The notes: generated from the sequence alone by a model not told the origin. Shown: positions 8,483 through 16,762, numbered from the stretch's first letter. The stretch is 32,240 bases of DNA from Thermoplasmata archaeon (GCA_021817245.1 JAKAVQ010000019.1:1-32240), one strand, 5' to 3'. A program made the numbers and translations.

Positions 8483-9773
8483 CGAGGTCCCGGGGTTCTA
8501 TCGGCGCACGCTGGCCGAACGGAAGCGGTTCGTACAGGAGTGGGCCGGGCTTTCGGAAGACGAGGCGCGGGCCTTCGACTTCCCGCCGGGCGTCGACCCC
8601 ACGACCCTCGACCGGATGATCGAGAACGTGATCGGCGTGATGCCGCTCCCGCTCGGCATCGCGACCAACTTCCGCATCAACGGCAAGGACTACCTCGTCC
8701 CGATGGCGATCGAGGAGCCGAGCGTTGTCGCCGCGGCTTCCAACGCCGCGAAGGTCGCCCGCGCGGCCGGTGGCTTCTTCGCCCAGTCGACCCCCCCCGT
8801 GATGATCGGGCAGGTGCAGATCCTGAAGGTCGCGGACCCGGCCGCCGCCCGTCTCCGCATCCTTGACCACAGGGAGGAGTTGCTCGCCGCCGCGAACGCG
8901 AAGGACCCGGTGCTCGTCAAGTTCGGCGGCGGAGCCAAGGACCTCGAGGCGCGGATCCTCCCGACCCCGCGGGGCGTGATGCTCGTCGTTCACCTCCTGG
9001 TCGATGCGCGGGACGCCGGCGGGATGAACGCCGTGAACACGATGTGCGAGGCGCTCGCTCCCGAGTTCGCCCGTCTGGCGGGTGGGCGGGTCGTCCTCCG
9101 GATCATCTCGAACCTCGCCGTGCACCGGCTCGCCCGAGCCCGCGCCATCTTCCCGGCCGAGGCGCTGAAGACGGACTCCGCGACCGGACCCGAGGTCGTC
9201 GAGGCGATCCTCGACGCGTTCGCCTTCGCGGCGGCCGACCCGTTCCGCTGTGCGACCCACAACAAGGGGATCATGAACGGGATCTCGAGCGTCGTGATCG
9301 CCACCGGGAACGACTTCCGGGCGATCGAGAGCGGGGCGCACTCGTACGCCGCCTGGACCGCGGCCGAGGTCGGAGGGATCGTTCGGCCGCTCACCACCTA
9401 CGAGAAGGACCGCGACGGCAACCTGGTCGGTACGATCGAGGTACCTGCCCCGGTCGGTCTCATCGGCGGGGCTACCGCGGTCCACCCGACGGCGAAGGCG
9501 AACGTGAAAGTGCTCGGCGTCAAGAGCGCCCGGGAGCTTGGCGAAGTGCTCGCGGCGGTCGGTCTCGCGCAGAACTTCGCGGCCCTGCGCGCGCTGGCGA
9601 CCGAAGGGATCCAGCGAGGTCACATGGAGCTGCACGCCCGCAACCTGGCGGCGAGCGCCGGGGCCCGACCGGACGAAGTCGACCGGGTGGTCGCCCGCCT
9701 CTTGGAGGATCACCAGGTCCGGTTCGACCGTGCGAAGGCGATCCTCGAAGAGCTCCGACGCCCCTCCGGATGA
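8469..9773 (+). CDS. mvaA: Class II hydroxymethylglutaryl-CoA reductase
   Basis: The 434-residue enzyme interconverts HMG-CoA and mevalonate, the committed step towards archaeal isoprenoid lipids. It is the class II type known from Pseudomonas mevalonii and some euryarchaea. ENVIGVMPLPLGIATNFRING is at 52-72. The catalytic Glu is E83 (EEPSVVAAAS), the Lys is K266 (NKGIMNG), the Asp is D282, and the His is H385 in GHMELHARN. There is no membrane anchor. Cofactor preference (NADH or NADPH) cannot be assigned by eye. The start overlaps grpE by 14 nt and the stop overlaps pdxT in an ATGA junction, so the three genes form one operon. Confidence 0.95.
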   Translation: MERTSEVPGFYRRTLAERKRFVQEWAGLSEDEARAFDFPPGVDPTTLDRMIENVIGVMPLPLGIATNFRINGKDYLVPMAIEEPSVVAAASNAAKVARAAGGFFAQSTPPVMIGQVQILKVADPAAARLRILDHREELLAAANAKDPVLVKFGGGAKDLEARILPTPRGVMLVVHLLVDARDAGGMNAVNTMCEALAPEFARLAGGRVVLRIISNLAVHRLARARAIFPAEALKTDSATGPEVVEAILDAFAFAAADPFRCATHNKGIMNGISSVVIATGNDFRAIESGAHSYAAWTAAEVGGIVRPLTTYEKDRDGNLVGTIEVPAPVGLIGGATAVHPTAKANVKVLGVKSARELGEVLAAVGLAQNFAALRALATEGIQRGHMELHARNLAASAGARPDEVDRVVARLLEDHQVRFDRAKAILEELRRPSG

Positions 9774-10363
9774 AGGTCGGCGTCCTCGCGCTGCAGGGGA
9801 ACGTTCCCGAGCATCTCGGGGCCCTGCGCCCCTTGCTGCCCCCGGGAGACCTTCTTCCCGTCCGGCGGCCGGAGGATCTGGCGCGGGTGGCCGCGCTCTT
9901 CCTACCGGGCGGGGAGTCCACGACGATCGCCCGACTGCTCGATAAGTCCGGGCTCTGGCGTCCGCTCGCCGACCGGTTGACGGAGGGATTTCCCGTCCTC
10001 GGGACCTGCGCGGGGCTCATCCTCCTGGCCCGGAAGATCGACCCGAGCCCGGGCGGGCGCGACCCTCCGACGTTCGGGGCGATCGACGCGGTCGTCCGCC
10101 GGAACGACTACGGGACCCAGCGGGAGTCGTTCGAAGGCCCCGTCCGGGTCGAGGGGCTCGGCGAGCCGCCGTTCCCGGGGGTCTTCATCCGCGCGCCTCG
10201 CATTCTCGAGGTCGGTAGGGGGGGGGCGGCCTTCGCCTGGCGGGACGGCGAGGTCGTCGGGGTCCGCACGGGTGCCGCGTGGGGCACGACGTTCCATCCC
10301 GAACTCTCCGGAGACCTCCGTGTCCACCGTCAGTTTCTGGCCGCGATCCCGAAGGGCCCCTAG
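9770..10363 (+). CDS. pdxT: Pyridoxal 5'-phosphate synthase glutaminase subunit PdxT
   Basis: The 197-residue class I glutamine amidotransferase feeds ammonia to PdxS for ribose-5-phosphate-dependent PLP synthesis. GVLALQGNVPEH (4-15) and PGGEST (46-51) are family signatures. The triad is Cys80 (GTCAG), His176 and Glu178 (FHPEL). The gene begins in the ATGA overlap with HMG-CoA reductase. PdxS is not in the window, so the partner gene must be elsewhere. The stop shares a CTAG palindrome with the stop of the convergent DUF131 gene. Confidence 0.95.
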   Translation: MKVGVLALQGNVPEHLGALRPLLPPGDLLPVRRPEDLARVAALFLPGGESTTIARLLDKSGLWRPLADRLTEGFPVLGTCAGLILLARKIDPSPGGRDPPTFGAIDAVVRRNDYGTQRESFEGPVRVEGLGEPPFPGVFIRAPRILEVGRGGAAFAWRDGEVVGVRTGAAWGTTFHPELSGDLRVHRQFLAAIPKGP

Positions 10364-10758
10364 CGGACCGCGAGCCAGACCGACGCCGCGAAGGCGACCA
10401 GGAGAATCGCCCCGACGATCGACAGCCACCACCGGACCCGAGGCGATACCGACCGATAGCTGCCGAAGAGGATCGGGACCGGCCCGAAGAGCACCAGCCC
10501 ACCCCCGCCGCCCGTGAGGGAGGTCGGGCGTTCTGGCGCGACCGGCCCGCCCGGCGCCGCTCCCACGACGATCGAGGGGAGCAAGAAGAATCCGGCCAGG
10601 AGAAGCACGACCCCGGCAAGGAACTCGACCGAGGCACCGGTGACGATCGGGACGAAGACGACCAGGTAGAGCGACGCACCGCCCCGGGCGATCGCCAGGG
10701 CGACCAGGGCCGCACCGGCGAGGAGGAGGACCGGGGAGATCCATCGCAGGGCCCGCAT
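10360..10758 (-). CDS. DUF131 (TIGR00304-type) archaeal membrane protein
   Basis: The 132-residue protein has three or four hydrophobic stretches: about 8-24, 30-63 (probably two close helices) and 109-131. A Gly/Pro-rich link leads to GLVLFGPVPILFGSYRS (87-103), which matches the G-x-V/I-P-I-x-FGS motif of this archaeal family. Function is unknown. It lies 54 bp downstream of dph2 on the same strand and is probably the last gene of the dph2-containing operon. Confidence 0.75.
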   Translation of the reverse strand: MRALRWISPVLLLAGAALVALAIARGGASLYLVVFVPIVTGASVEFLAGVVLLLAGFFLLPSIVVGAAPGGPVAPERPTSLTGGGGGLVLFGPVPILFGSYRSVSPRVRWWLSIVGAILLVAFAASVWLAVR

Positions 10759-10812
10759 GTCGACTCCGACGAGCAGACCCCGCGGCTTCCTCTTTGCGGT
10801 CGGCCGGACGGC

Positions 10813-11850
10813 TCAGTGGTAGGTGTCGAACCGGTACGGTTCGAGCGGGAGCTCCCCGAGCGCCATCAGGAACTCGGGGGGCGTCAGTACGGGCTTCGGA
10901 TAGTTCGAAGCGTCATCGAGCGCGATCCGCGGGCAAGCGGTGTTCACGTAGGCATCGAGCGCCCGCCCCTCGAGGTCGCGCGGGTCGAGGCGGTCGAAGA
11001 CCAGCAGCTCGGCGTCCCGGCCTCGGGCCTGTGCGCGCGCCTGGAGGGCGCGGGCCGCCGGCGATCGGTTCTGGCCCGCGAACGTCGAGACGAGGATCCC
11101 CCAGCGGCGGGCGTCCCGCACCGACGCGACCAGGAGCTGCCGACGGCGAACGAGGGCCCCCCGGTCGATCGGAGGATCGATGGCGTTGCGGAGCGGGTCG
11201 AGCGACCAGACGGGCCGGTCCACGGCAAAGGCGAGCCCGAGAGGATGGAACCGGCCGGTCCCGACGAACAGGAACGCTTCGACGTCGGCGGCGACGGCTT
11301 CGGCGCTCGTGTAGTTGCAGCCGAGGGCCTGGGCGGCGTAGGCCAGCCGACGGTCGCCCCGGCCGAGGCGGACGTCAAAGCCCCGGTGCGCGAGGGCCGC
11401 CGCGAGCGGACCGGTCAGGTCGAGGTGCTGGACCGAGAGCACGAGCCCGATCCGCCGGGGGACCGCCGTCGCCGCGACGGTCTCGGCAAGACGCTCGACA
11501 TCGCCCGGCGGCTCCCGCATCTCCACGAAGAAGGTCGGGCGCAGAAGGGCGACGTTCGGGATCGGGGCGTGCCCCAGCACGACCGCGACGTCCGCGCGCG
11601 GCGCCTCGTCGCGGGAGGGGAAGTCGCACGCCCCGAAGCAGGGCCGGACCGCGAGCACGACCGAGCTGCCGACCTCCTCCCGCAGCCGGGCGGCCATGCC
11701 ATGCGCGTCCCGGACGAGCCCGGCCGGGACCTGCAGGACGATCTCCCGCGGAGTGAGGGCCCGCAGGGCGGCGGTAAGCTCGGGGCCGAGCCGGGGGAAG
11801 ACCCGGGCCGGCGGGCTCTGCGGCGCGGTCGATATCGTCTCGGCGGCCAT
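10813..11850 (-). CDS. dph2: Dph2, radical-SAM-type enzyme of diphthamide synthesis
   Basis: The 345-residue enzyme makes the first step of diphthamide on elongation factor 2, transferring the 3-amino-3-carboxypropyl group of SAM to a histidine. The three cluster-binding cysteines of archaeal Dph2 are present: Cys75 (FGACDF), Cys178 (ALGCNY) and Cys306 (NTACPRI). Later motifs include FVGTGRFHPLG, a STFAGQNRSPAA segment and a YVNTACPRIALDD segment. The reading frame runs further upstream, but the ATG at 11850 is the first after the Nudix gene and fits the family N-terminus. A ctaaac run about 32 nt upstream overlaps the Nudix stop and may be an internal promoter. Confidence 0.93.
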   Translation of the reverse strand: MAAETISTAPQSPPARVFPRLGPELTAALRALTPREIVLQVPAGLVRDAHGMAARLREEVGSSVVLAVRPCFGACDFPSRDEAPRADVAVVLGHAPIPNVALLRPTFFVEMREPPGDVERLAETVAATAVPRRIGLVLSVQHLDLTGPLAAALAHRGFDVRLGRGDRRLAYAAQALGCNYTSAEAVAADVEAFLFVGTGRFHPLGLAFAVDRPVWSLDPLRNAIDPPIDRGALVRRRQLLVASVRDARRWGILVSTFAGQNRSPAARALQARAQARGRDAELLVFDRLDPRDLEGRALDAYVNTACPRIALDDASNYPKPVLTPPEFLMALGELPLEPYRFDTYH

Positions 11851-11879
11851 CGGTCCGCCGGAACGAGTCGGACCGCGGG

Positions 11880-12323
11880 CTAAACGTTTGGGGACCGGCC
11901 GATCCGCTCGAGGAGCCGGCCGACCGCCGCTCGGTTGTCCTCGAAATGGAGACGGCGCACCGCCTCCGTGGGGTCGACCCACTCCGCCGCTTCGTGTTCC
12001 CCGCTGAGCCGCGCCCGGAACGCACGGTCGACCTCCACGCCGTAGGCGTGCAACCGCCAGATCTCTCCGTTGTCGGCCCGGAACCGCACCTGCCAGTCGA
12101 GCGGCAGAAAGGGTCCCGCGTGCGCAAGGCCCGTCTCTTCGAAGAGCTCGCGACGCAGCGCCGACTCCAGATCCGGGTCGGAGGGCTCGACCTTGCCGCT
12201 GATCGGGACCCAGAAGTGGCCCCGTGCGGGAGGCCGGCGGAAAAGCAGCAGCTCGAGCGGCCGGCGAGCGAAGAGGTAGCCCTCGACGCACTCGCGGTCG
12301 ACCGGTCCTTCCGGCGTTAGCAC
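11880..12323 (-). CDS. Nudix hydrolase with a one-residue insertion in the Nudix box
   Basis: The 147-residue protein should cleave a nucleoside diphosphate linked to another group. The catalytic helix RELFEETGL (58-66) fits RExxEExGx. From Gly43 to that Arg there are 14 residues rather than 13, so the box is one residue longer than consensus and the first conserved Glu is displaced (Glu53 may substitute). The substrate is unknown. It starts with a GTG three bases after the aNAC stop and ends 29 bp before dph2, so it is co-transcribed with translation genes. Confidence 0.85.
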   Translation of the reverse strand: MLTPEGPVDRECVEGYLFARRPLELLLFRRPPARGHFWVPISGKVEPSDPDLESALRRELFEETGLAHAGPFLPLDWQVRFRADNGEIWRLHAYGVEVDRAFRARLSGEHEAAEWVDPTEAVRRLHFEDNRAAVGRLLERIGRSPNV

Positions 12324-12326
12324 CCG

Positions 12327-12722
12327 CTACCTTCCCCGGCTGAGGAGCATCAGGATCGCCTCGGCCGGAGCGCCATGGGTCTGGAAGAGCGCCTCGATCG
12401 CCTCCTCCCGAGCGACGTTCGCCTGCTCCATCACGAGACGGACGTCCTCCTCGGGAGGTCCCGCCGGTCGTGCCGGGGGAGCCGCGGCCGCAGCGGCGGT
12501 CGGGCCGGCGGACCGGGGCCGGATCTCGGGCTCACCGACGACCTGGTAGGTCCGAACGCCTTGGACGGTGAGGATCGTGACCTCGGGGGCCTGGAAGACG
12601 TGCTCCTGGGTCCGGGTCCGCACGACGACCTCCTCGACGCCCGCGACCTCCTCGGTCTTCATGCCCAGGCGACGCATCATCAGCTCCATCTGGCGCTGGT
12701 TGCGCGGGCCGCCGGGGATCAT
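12327..12722 (-). CDS. nac: Archaeal nascent polypeptide-associated complex protein (aNAC)
   Basis: The 131-residue ribosome-associated chaperone binds nascent chains as a homodimer. It opens with MIPGGPRNQRQMELMMRRLG, the usual archaeal NAC start. The NAC beta-barrel spans about 22-66, including VVVRT and VTILTVQGVRTYQVVGE. An Ala/Pro-rich linker (about 70-90) leads to a C-terminal UBA domain (about 90-129). It lies 25 bp after the CBS gene and 3 bp before the Nudix gene. Confidence 0.95.
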   Translation of the reverse strand: MIPGGPRNQRQMELMMRRLGMKTEEVAGVEEVVVRTRTQEHVFQAPEVTILTVQGVRTYQVVGEPEIRPRSAGPTAAAAAAPPARPAGPPEEDVRLVMEQANVAREEAIEALFQTHGAPAEAILMLLSRGR

Positions 12723-12747
12723 CGTTCGGTCCCCCGGAGCGACGGGG

Positions 12748-14001
12748 TCACTCCTCTTCCTCCCCGTTGCCCGTGGCGGCCCGGATCCGGCGCTCGAGGT
12801 CCGGCTCGGAGATCAGCCGCTCGTCGGCGCCGGACAGCGCCGCGGTGCGGGGGCGGTGCTTCGTTCGCGTTTCTCGGACCCGCCGGGTCTGGCCCTCGAG
12901 CTCCTCGAGGAGCCCCGCGACCCCGGCGAGCAGGTTCCAGCCCGTGTGCGAGGCATAGAAGATGCCCTGGTCGGTATGCAGCCGGGCCTCGACCGTGAGG
13001 TCGTTCGTCCGGTGGGTCGCGTGCGGGACGAAGTGGAGCGACAGGAGGGTCGGAGCGACGTAGCGCGCGACCCGCCGGAGACCCCGGGCGACCACGTCGT
13101 CGATCTCGGTGAACAACGCGGGGTCGCCCGAGCCGCGGAGGCCGATGATCTCGACGTAGACGTCCTCGACCCGGGCCTTCGCCGGTCGGCGGCGGGCACG
13201 GCCGATCACGAGGTTCAACAGGTCGGCCTGCCCGACGACCCCCGTCGGGCGACCGTTCTCCGCCACGAACACGCTCGAGACCTTCGCCTCGACCATCCGG
13301 CGGGCCGCGTCGAGGCAGGAGCTCCCGGCCGGGATCGTGACCGGCGGGGAGTGCATGATCGAGCCGACGCGCACCTCGAGGGCCGAGTGCGTCGCGCGCG
13401 CGTCGCGCTTTCCACCGACGACCGGGCGCCAGAGGACCTTGCCGAGGTCGGCGATGCCGACCGCCCCGACCAGCCGTCCCCGACGGTCCACGACCGGTAA
13501 GGGGTGCTCTTCGAGCTGACGGAGCCGGCCGAACAGATGGCGGACCAGCTCGTCCTCCGGGACGGCCTCGGTGGCGGAGCTTGCGATCGACTCCACCGCC
13601 GGCATCGTGCGGGAGATCAACGGAGCGACGTCGGGGAGGGCGCGCACGAGGTCGGTGCGGCTTACGATGCCGAGGAGCTCTCCTTTGCGGCCGACAACGG
13701 GGGCCGCCCGGAGGCCGGTCGCGCTCAGCTGCTCCGCGAGCTCGGGGAACAGCGTCGTCGGAGTGATCAACGGCGGCAGCACCAGCAGGTGCTCCACCTT
13801 CGTGGAGAGCGAGCGGCTCGATCTCCGGGCGATCGACTCGAAGGTGACCATGCCCACCAGTCGGTGGCGCCGGAGCACCGGGACCTCGTGGAACCCCTTC
13901 TCCCGCATGAGGCCAAGCGCCCGCGAGATCGGAGCGTCCGGGGAGAGCGTGACCGGCCGTTGCGTCATCAGGTCGAGCGCGGTCGGCCAAACGACGGGCA
14001 T
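12748..14001 (-). CDS. Four-CBS-domain protein with C-terminal ribosome-hibernation (HPF/RaiA)-like domain
   Basis: The 417-residue protein has four CBS motifs (about 6-60, 66-123, 130-190 and 210-268), forming two Bateman modules that normally bind adenine nucleotides. After a basic linker (RARRRPAKAR, 268-277) comes about 100 residues (278-380) with alternating strands and a final helix. Its last part, EARLHTDQGIFYASHTGWN followed by a leucine-rich helix and QTRRVRETR, resembles the S30AE/HPF fold that inactivates ribosomes. I infer an energy-sensing ribosome-binding protein. The ATG at 14001 lies about 26 nt after a TATA-like ctaaag. It heads the nac-Nudix-dph2-DUF131 operon. Confidence 0.8.
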   Translation of the reverse strand: MPVVWPTALDLMTQRPVTLSPDAPISRALGLMREKGFHEVPVLRRHRLVGMVTFESIARRSSRSLSTKVEHLLVLPPLITPTTLFPELAEQLSATGLRAAPVVGRKGELLGIVSRTDLVRALPDVAPLISRTMPAVESIASSATEAVPEDELVRHLFGRLRQLEEHPLPVVDRRGRLVGAVGIADLGKVLWRPVVGGKRDARATHSALEVRVGSIMHSPPVTIPAGSSCLDAARRMVEAKVSSVFVAENGRPTGVVGQADLLNLVIGRARRRPAKARVEDVYVEIIGLRGSGDPALFTEIDDVVARGLRRVARYVAPTLLSLHFVPHATHRTNDLTVEARLHTDQGIFYASHTGWNLLAGVAGLLEELEGQTRRVRETRTKHRPRTAALSGADERLISEPDLERRIRAATGNGEEEE

Positions 14002-14024
14002 GGGGGGGCCACCCGTCAGGGAGG

Positions 14025-14030
14025 CTTTAG
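14025..14030 (-). promoter_or_regulatory. TATA-like element for the CBS-aNAC operon
   Basis: ctaaag on the minus strand is centred 26-27 nt before the ATG of the CBS-domain gene. It supports a leaderless operon mRNA starting at that ATG and separates this operon from the upstream acetyltransferase gene. Confidence 0.5.
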
Positions 14031-14054
14031 CGGCTACGGGTCGGCCGGTCCGTC

Positions 14055-14519
14055 CTACGGGAGGTCGCGGGCCATCTGGTAGCCGTTCTCCCCATCCGAG
14101 TAGTACGCGCGGAGAAGGTCGACCACGGAGAAGTGGTAGCGGGTGTAGAACCGGATCGCGGTCGCGTTCGAGACGCGGACCTCGAGCGTCACCCGCCGGA
14201 ACCCGCGGCCCCGGCAGCGCTCGAGGAAGTTCGCCATCAGGAGCGCCCCCACCCCTTGGGCCCGGTGCTGCCGCTCGACCGCGAACATGAGGACCCGGGC
14301 CTCCTTCTCCACCTGGCTTACCCCGAGCAGGAAGCCGACCGGGACCTCGTGCGCGTTCGCGGCGAGCAGGAACCCCTCGGGCCACTCGGCGCTGAGCGAG
14401 GCGTAGAGCGACGGGTCGTAATGCTCGTGGAGGGCCTCGGCGACGATCGCGGCGACCACCGGCACGTCGGCCGGGCGGAAGCCCCGCAGGGTCACCGACG
14501 GTCCGGGCGGGAGCGGCAT
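14055..14519 (-). CDS. GNAT-family (RimI-like) N-acetyltransferase
   Basis: The 154-residue acetyl-CoA-dependent transferase has the pyrophosphate-binding motif RAQGVGA (86-92) after a beta strand (VLMFAVE), then LEVRVSNATAIRFYTRYHF, the acceptor-side motif shared with RimI and archaeal Nat enzymes. It may acetylate protein N-termini; this is inference. A GTG at 14561 would extend it by 14 poorly conserved residues into the upstream gene. I prefer the ATG at 14519, which leaves a 25-bp gap. It is probably co-transcribed with the PAC2 gene. Confidence 0.85.
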   Translation of the reverse strand: MPLPPGPSVTLRGFRPADVPVVAAIVAEALHEHYDPSLYASLSAEWPEGFLLAANAHEVPVGFLLGVSQVEKEARVLMFAVERQHRAQGVGALLMANFLERCRGRGFRRVTLEVRVSNATAIRFYTRYHFSVVDLLRAYYSDGENGYQMARDLP

Positions 14520-14544
14520 CGGGGAAGTGGGGAGGGGGGCCGTG

Positions 14545-15321
14545 TCAGCGATACATCTCACCCGGCCCTTCGGTCTCCGCCGGGCGCACGGTCGTCATCG
14601 ACTCGCGCGTCTGCTGGAGGGTCTTGCGGACCTCGGTCTCGATCTCGCGCGCCTTCTCGCGCAGCGGCTTCGTGTCGAGGAGCATCAACGGAACGAGCGG
14701 ATTGATCGTCTCGATCACCTTGGCCGCGGCCCGGGCGTCCGGATAGTCCTTGTGCGCCTGCGCGACCAGGCAGAGGACTGGGGTCGTTCGGCCGATGGCG
14801 CTCAACAAGAGCCCTCCGGCGAGACCCGTCACGACCCCGTTCGCCGCGTCGAACCGGTACTTCTCGAGCAGGGGAGCGGCCGCGCGGTTCGCCATGGCGA
14901 CGACGCGGGCATCGCCCCAGGTATCGCTCTCCATCGGTTGACCCTCGACCGCCACGACGAGCTGGATCCCCTTTCCTTCCGCCCAGTCGAGGAGCGTGCG
15001 GCCGAGGGAGTTCAGCATCGGTACCGGGGGCTGGATGTCGCTGATCACGACCAGCAGCTGGTCGCAGGAACGGTCGACTCCGCAGACCAGCTTGCTCGCG
15101 TAGAACCGTACGGGGGCGTTCACCACCCCCTCTTCCATGATCACCGTCGGGGGAAACTCCTCGCTGACCATGTAGGCGACCAGGCTCATGTCGAGGGAAT
15201 GGACGAGGTATGAGGCCGCCACCGACCCGACGAGCCCGTGGGTCGGGAAGCCGACGATCATCATCGCCCCCTTCAGCGGCTCGTTCCGCGTGTCGACGAT
15301 CCGCACCTCGCCCGATGCCAT
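14545..15321 (-). CDS. PAC2-family proteasome assembly chaperone-like protein
   Basis: The 258-residue protein matches the archaeal PAC2/PbaB-type family implicated in 20S proteasome assembly. IVGFPTHGLVGSVAASYLV is the family's N-terminal motif, followed by SEEFPPTVIM, an internal VISDIQPP strand and GVVTGLAGGLLLS. The C-terminus is a charged helix (EKAREIETEVRKTLQQ), probably coiled coil. A GTG at 15354 would add 11 residues. The nearest TATA-like run (ctttag, 15374-15379) would start the mRNA near 15350, so the ATG at 15321 is preferred. Confidence 0.85.
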   Translation of the reverse strand: MASGEVRIVDTRNEPLKGAMMIVGFPTHGLVGSVAASYLVHSLDMSLVAYMVSEEFPPTVIMEEGVVNAPVRFYASKLVCGVDRSCDQLLVVISDIQPPVPMLNSLGRTLLDWAEGKGIQLVVAVEGQPMESDTWGDARVVAMANRAAAPLLEKYRFDAANGVVTGLAGGLLLSAIGRTTPVLCLVAQAHKDYPDARAAAKVIETINPLVPLMLLDTKPLREKAREIETEVRKTLQQTRESMTTVRPAETEGPGEMYR

Positions 15322-15626
15322 GCGCGGACGACCTCGCTCGATCTCGGGAGCCACCCGGCAGGCCCTTATTCAGCTTTAGTACCGGGTCGGAACCGTTCCC
15401 GGCGGCCTGCGCGGCGGCCGTCCGGGCGCTCCCCCCCTCCCCCGAGGTGCTCCCGGCGGCCCGAAGGGCCGAGGCCGAGTACGGAGCGGGGATGGGATCC
15501 CTCGGGCCGCCGTCCTGGGCCCCGCGGTCTCCGCGGTTCCGGATAGGCTTTAAGACGCAACGCTCCCTTACGAGAAGAACTCCGGTCGTACCATTTGGCA
15601 CCGAACGGCGGGAAGGGAGACGTCCG
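15322..15626. other. Divergent intergenic region, PAC2 / M20 gene
   Basis: No gene is seen in these 305 bp. A TATA-like run for the PAC2 gene is at 15374-15379 (minus) and one for the M20 gene at 15548-15554 (plus, ctttaag). The centre is extremely GC-rich with C runs. Between the plus TATA and the M20 ATG is a leader of about 50 nt ending in ggaagggaga, a plausible ribosome binding site about 7 nt before the ATG. This contrasts with the leaderless genes elsewhere in the window. Confidence 0.5.
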
Positions 15627-16706
15627 ATGAAGCGCCAGATGGTCGACATGCTCGCGGAACTGATCAAGGTCCCGAGCGACCCGTTCTCCGACAAACAGGA
15701 GGTGCTCGACTACGTCCAGTCGTTCACCGACCAGATCCATATGCGTAACACGCTCTTCGGGGACTCCCAAGCCCCCGCGCTCCTGGCCGAGTTCGGACAG
15801 GGCGGTGTCGTGCTCTCCGGGCACCTCGACACGCCACCGGTGGGCGACTACTGGAGCTTCTCGCAGAGCCAGCTCGCTTCCGGGCGGATGTACGGCCGCG
15901 GGGCGGCCGACATGAAGGGGACCGTCATCGCCATGCTCGAGGCAGCTCAGGACCTGGTCGCACGCAAGATCCCGGTCGTCCTCGCGTTCACGACCGACGA
16001 GGAGACGACGATGCAGGGTGCGATGGCCCTGGCGAAGACCTTGCCGCTGCGCCGCGCGAAAGCGGTGGTGGTCGGGGAACCGACCGGACTCCGCGTCGCG
16101 TACGCCGAGAAGGGGGTCCTGGACCTGGCGATCGAGACGCGGGGAAAAGCCGCGCACGGGGCGATGCCCCACCTCGGCGAGAACGCGATCGGCAAGATGA
16201 TGCGGATCCTGCGGGGCCTCGAATCGTTCAAGGGCCGCATCGCCCACCCGGAGCTCGGGATGGTGACCCTGAACATCGGTACGTTCAACGGGGGCACCCG
16301 GCTCAATGTCGTCCCGAACCGCGCGACGGCGGAGGTCGATATCCGCTTCCCTCCGCCGTACACCCCGGACCAGCTCTACCACGAGATCGAGGAGCACCTG
16401 CGCCGGATCAAGACCCCGTTCACCCTGCGGCGGATCCTGTCGATGCCGGCCGTCCAGATCGACCCCAACGCCGAGCACATCAAGCTCCTGCGCGAGGTCT
16501 CCCAGGCGGAGACCGCCGTTCTCGTGCACGCGTCCGAGGCGGTCCACTATGCCCAGGTGAACCCGCGAGTGGTGATCTTCGGGGCCGGCGAGGAGGAGCT
16601 CTCCCACCAGGCGAACGAGTACGTCAAGGTGGAGGCGGTCGCGCGCGCCACCGAGGTCTACAAGAAGTACGCGCAGCGGCTCGTCACGCTACGCGCCCCG
16701 GCGTAG
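15627..16706 (+). CDS. M20-family zinc deacylase/peptidase (ArgE/DapE/LysK-like)
   Basis: The 359-residue metallohydrolase has the standard M20 layout: SGHLDTPPVG (His66 ligand, Asp68), YGRGAADMKG (bridging Asp95), TTDEET (catalytic Glu125 and ligand Glu126), GEPTG (150-154), and the dimerisation-domain HGAMPH. A late SHQANEYV segment supplies the last His ligand, as in ArgE and LysK. Likely substrates are N-acyl amino acids, but no arginine, lysine or DAP gene is adjacent to decide. The start is an ATG after a ggaaggga ribosome-binding-like sequence. Confidence 0.88.
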   Translation: MKRQMVDMLAELIKVPSDPFSDKQEVLDYVQSFTDQIHMRNTLFGDSQAPALLAEFGQGGVVLSGHLDTPPVGDYWSFSQSQLASGRMYGRGAADMKGTVIAMLEAAQDLVARKIPVVLAFTTDEETTMQGAMALAKTLPLRRAKAVVVGEPTGLRVAYAEKGVLDLAIETRGKAAHGAMPHLGENAIGKMMRILRGLESFKGRIAHPELGMVTLNIGTFNGGTRLNVVPNRATAEVDIRFPPPYTPDQLYHEIEEHLRRIKTPFTLRRILSMPAVQIDPNAEHIKLLREVSQAETAVLVHASEAVHYAQVNPRVVIFGAGEEELSHQANEYVKVEAVARATEVYKKYAQRLVTLRAPA

Positions 16707-16762
16707 CTGCCCCGGGCCCCGCGGTCCACGGCATCAAGTACCGACGGAGGTACTCCGCTCGC

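Noticed and set aside
8217..9713. A 498-residue minus-strand frame opposite grpE and HMG-CoA reductase
   Set aside because: Shadow of two well-identified genes; no domain recognised.
10279..11883. A 534-residue plus-strand frame opposite DUF131 and dph2
   Set aside because: Arg/Asp/Glu/Pro-rich antisense frame; dph2 has all three cluster cysteines on the other strand.
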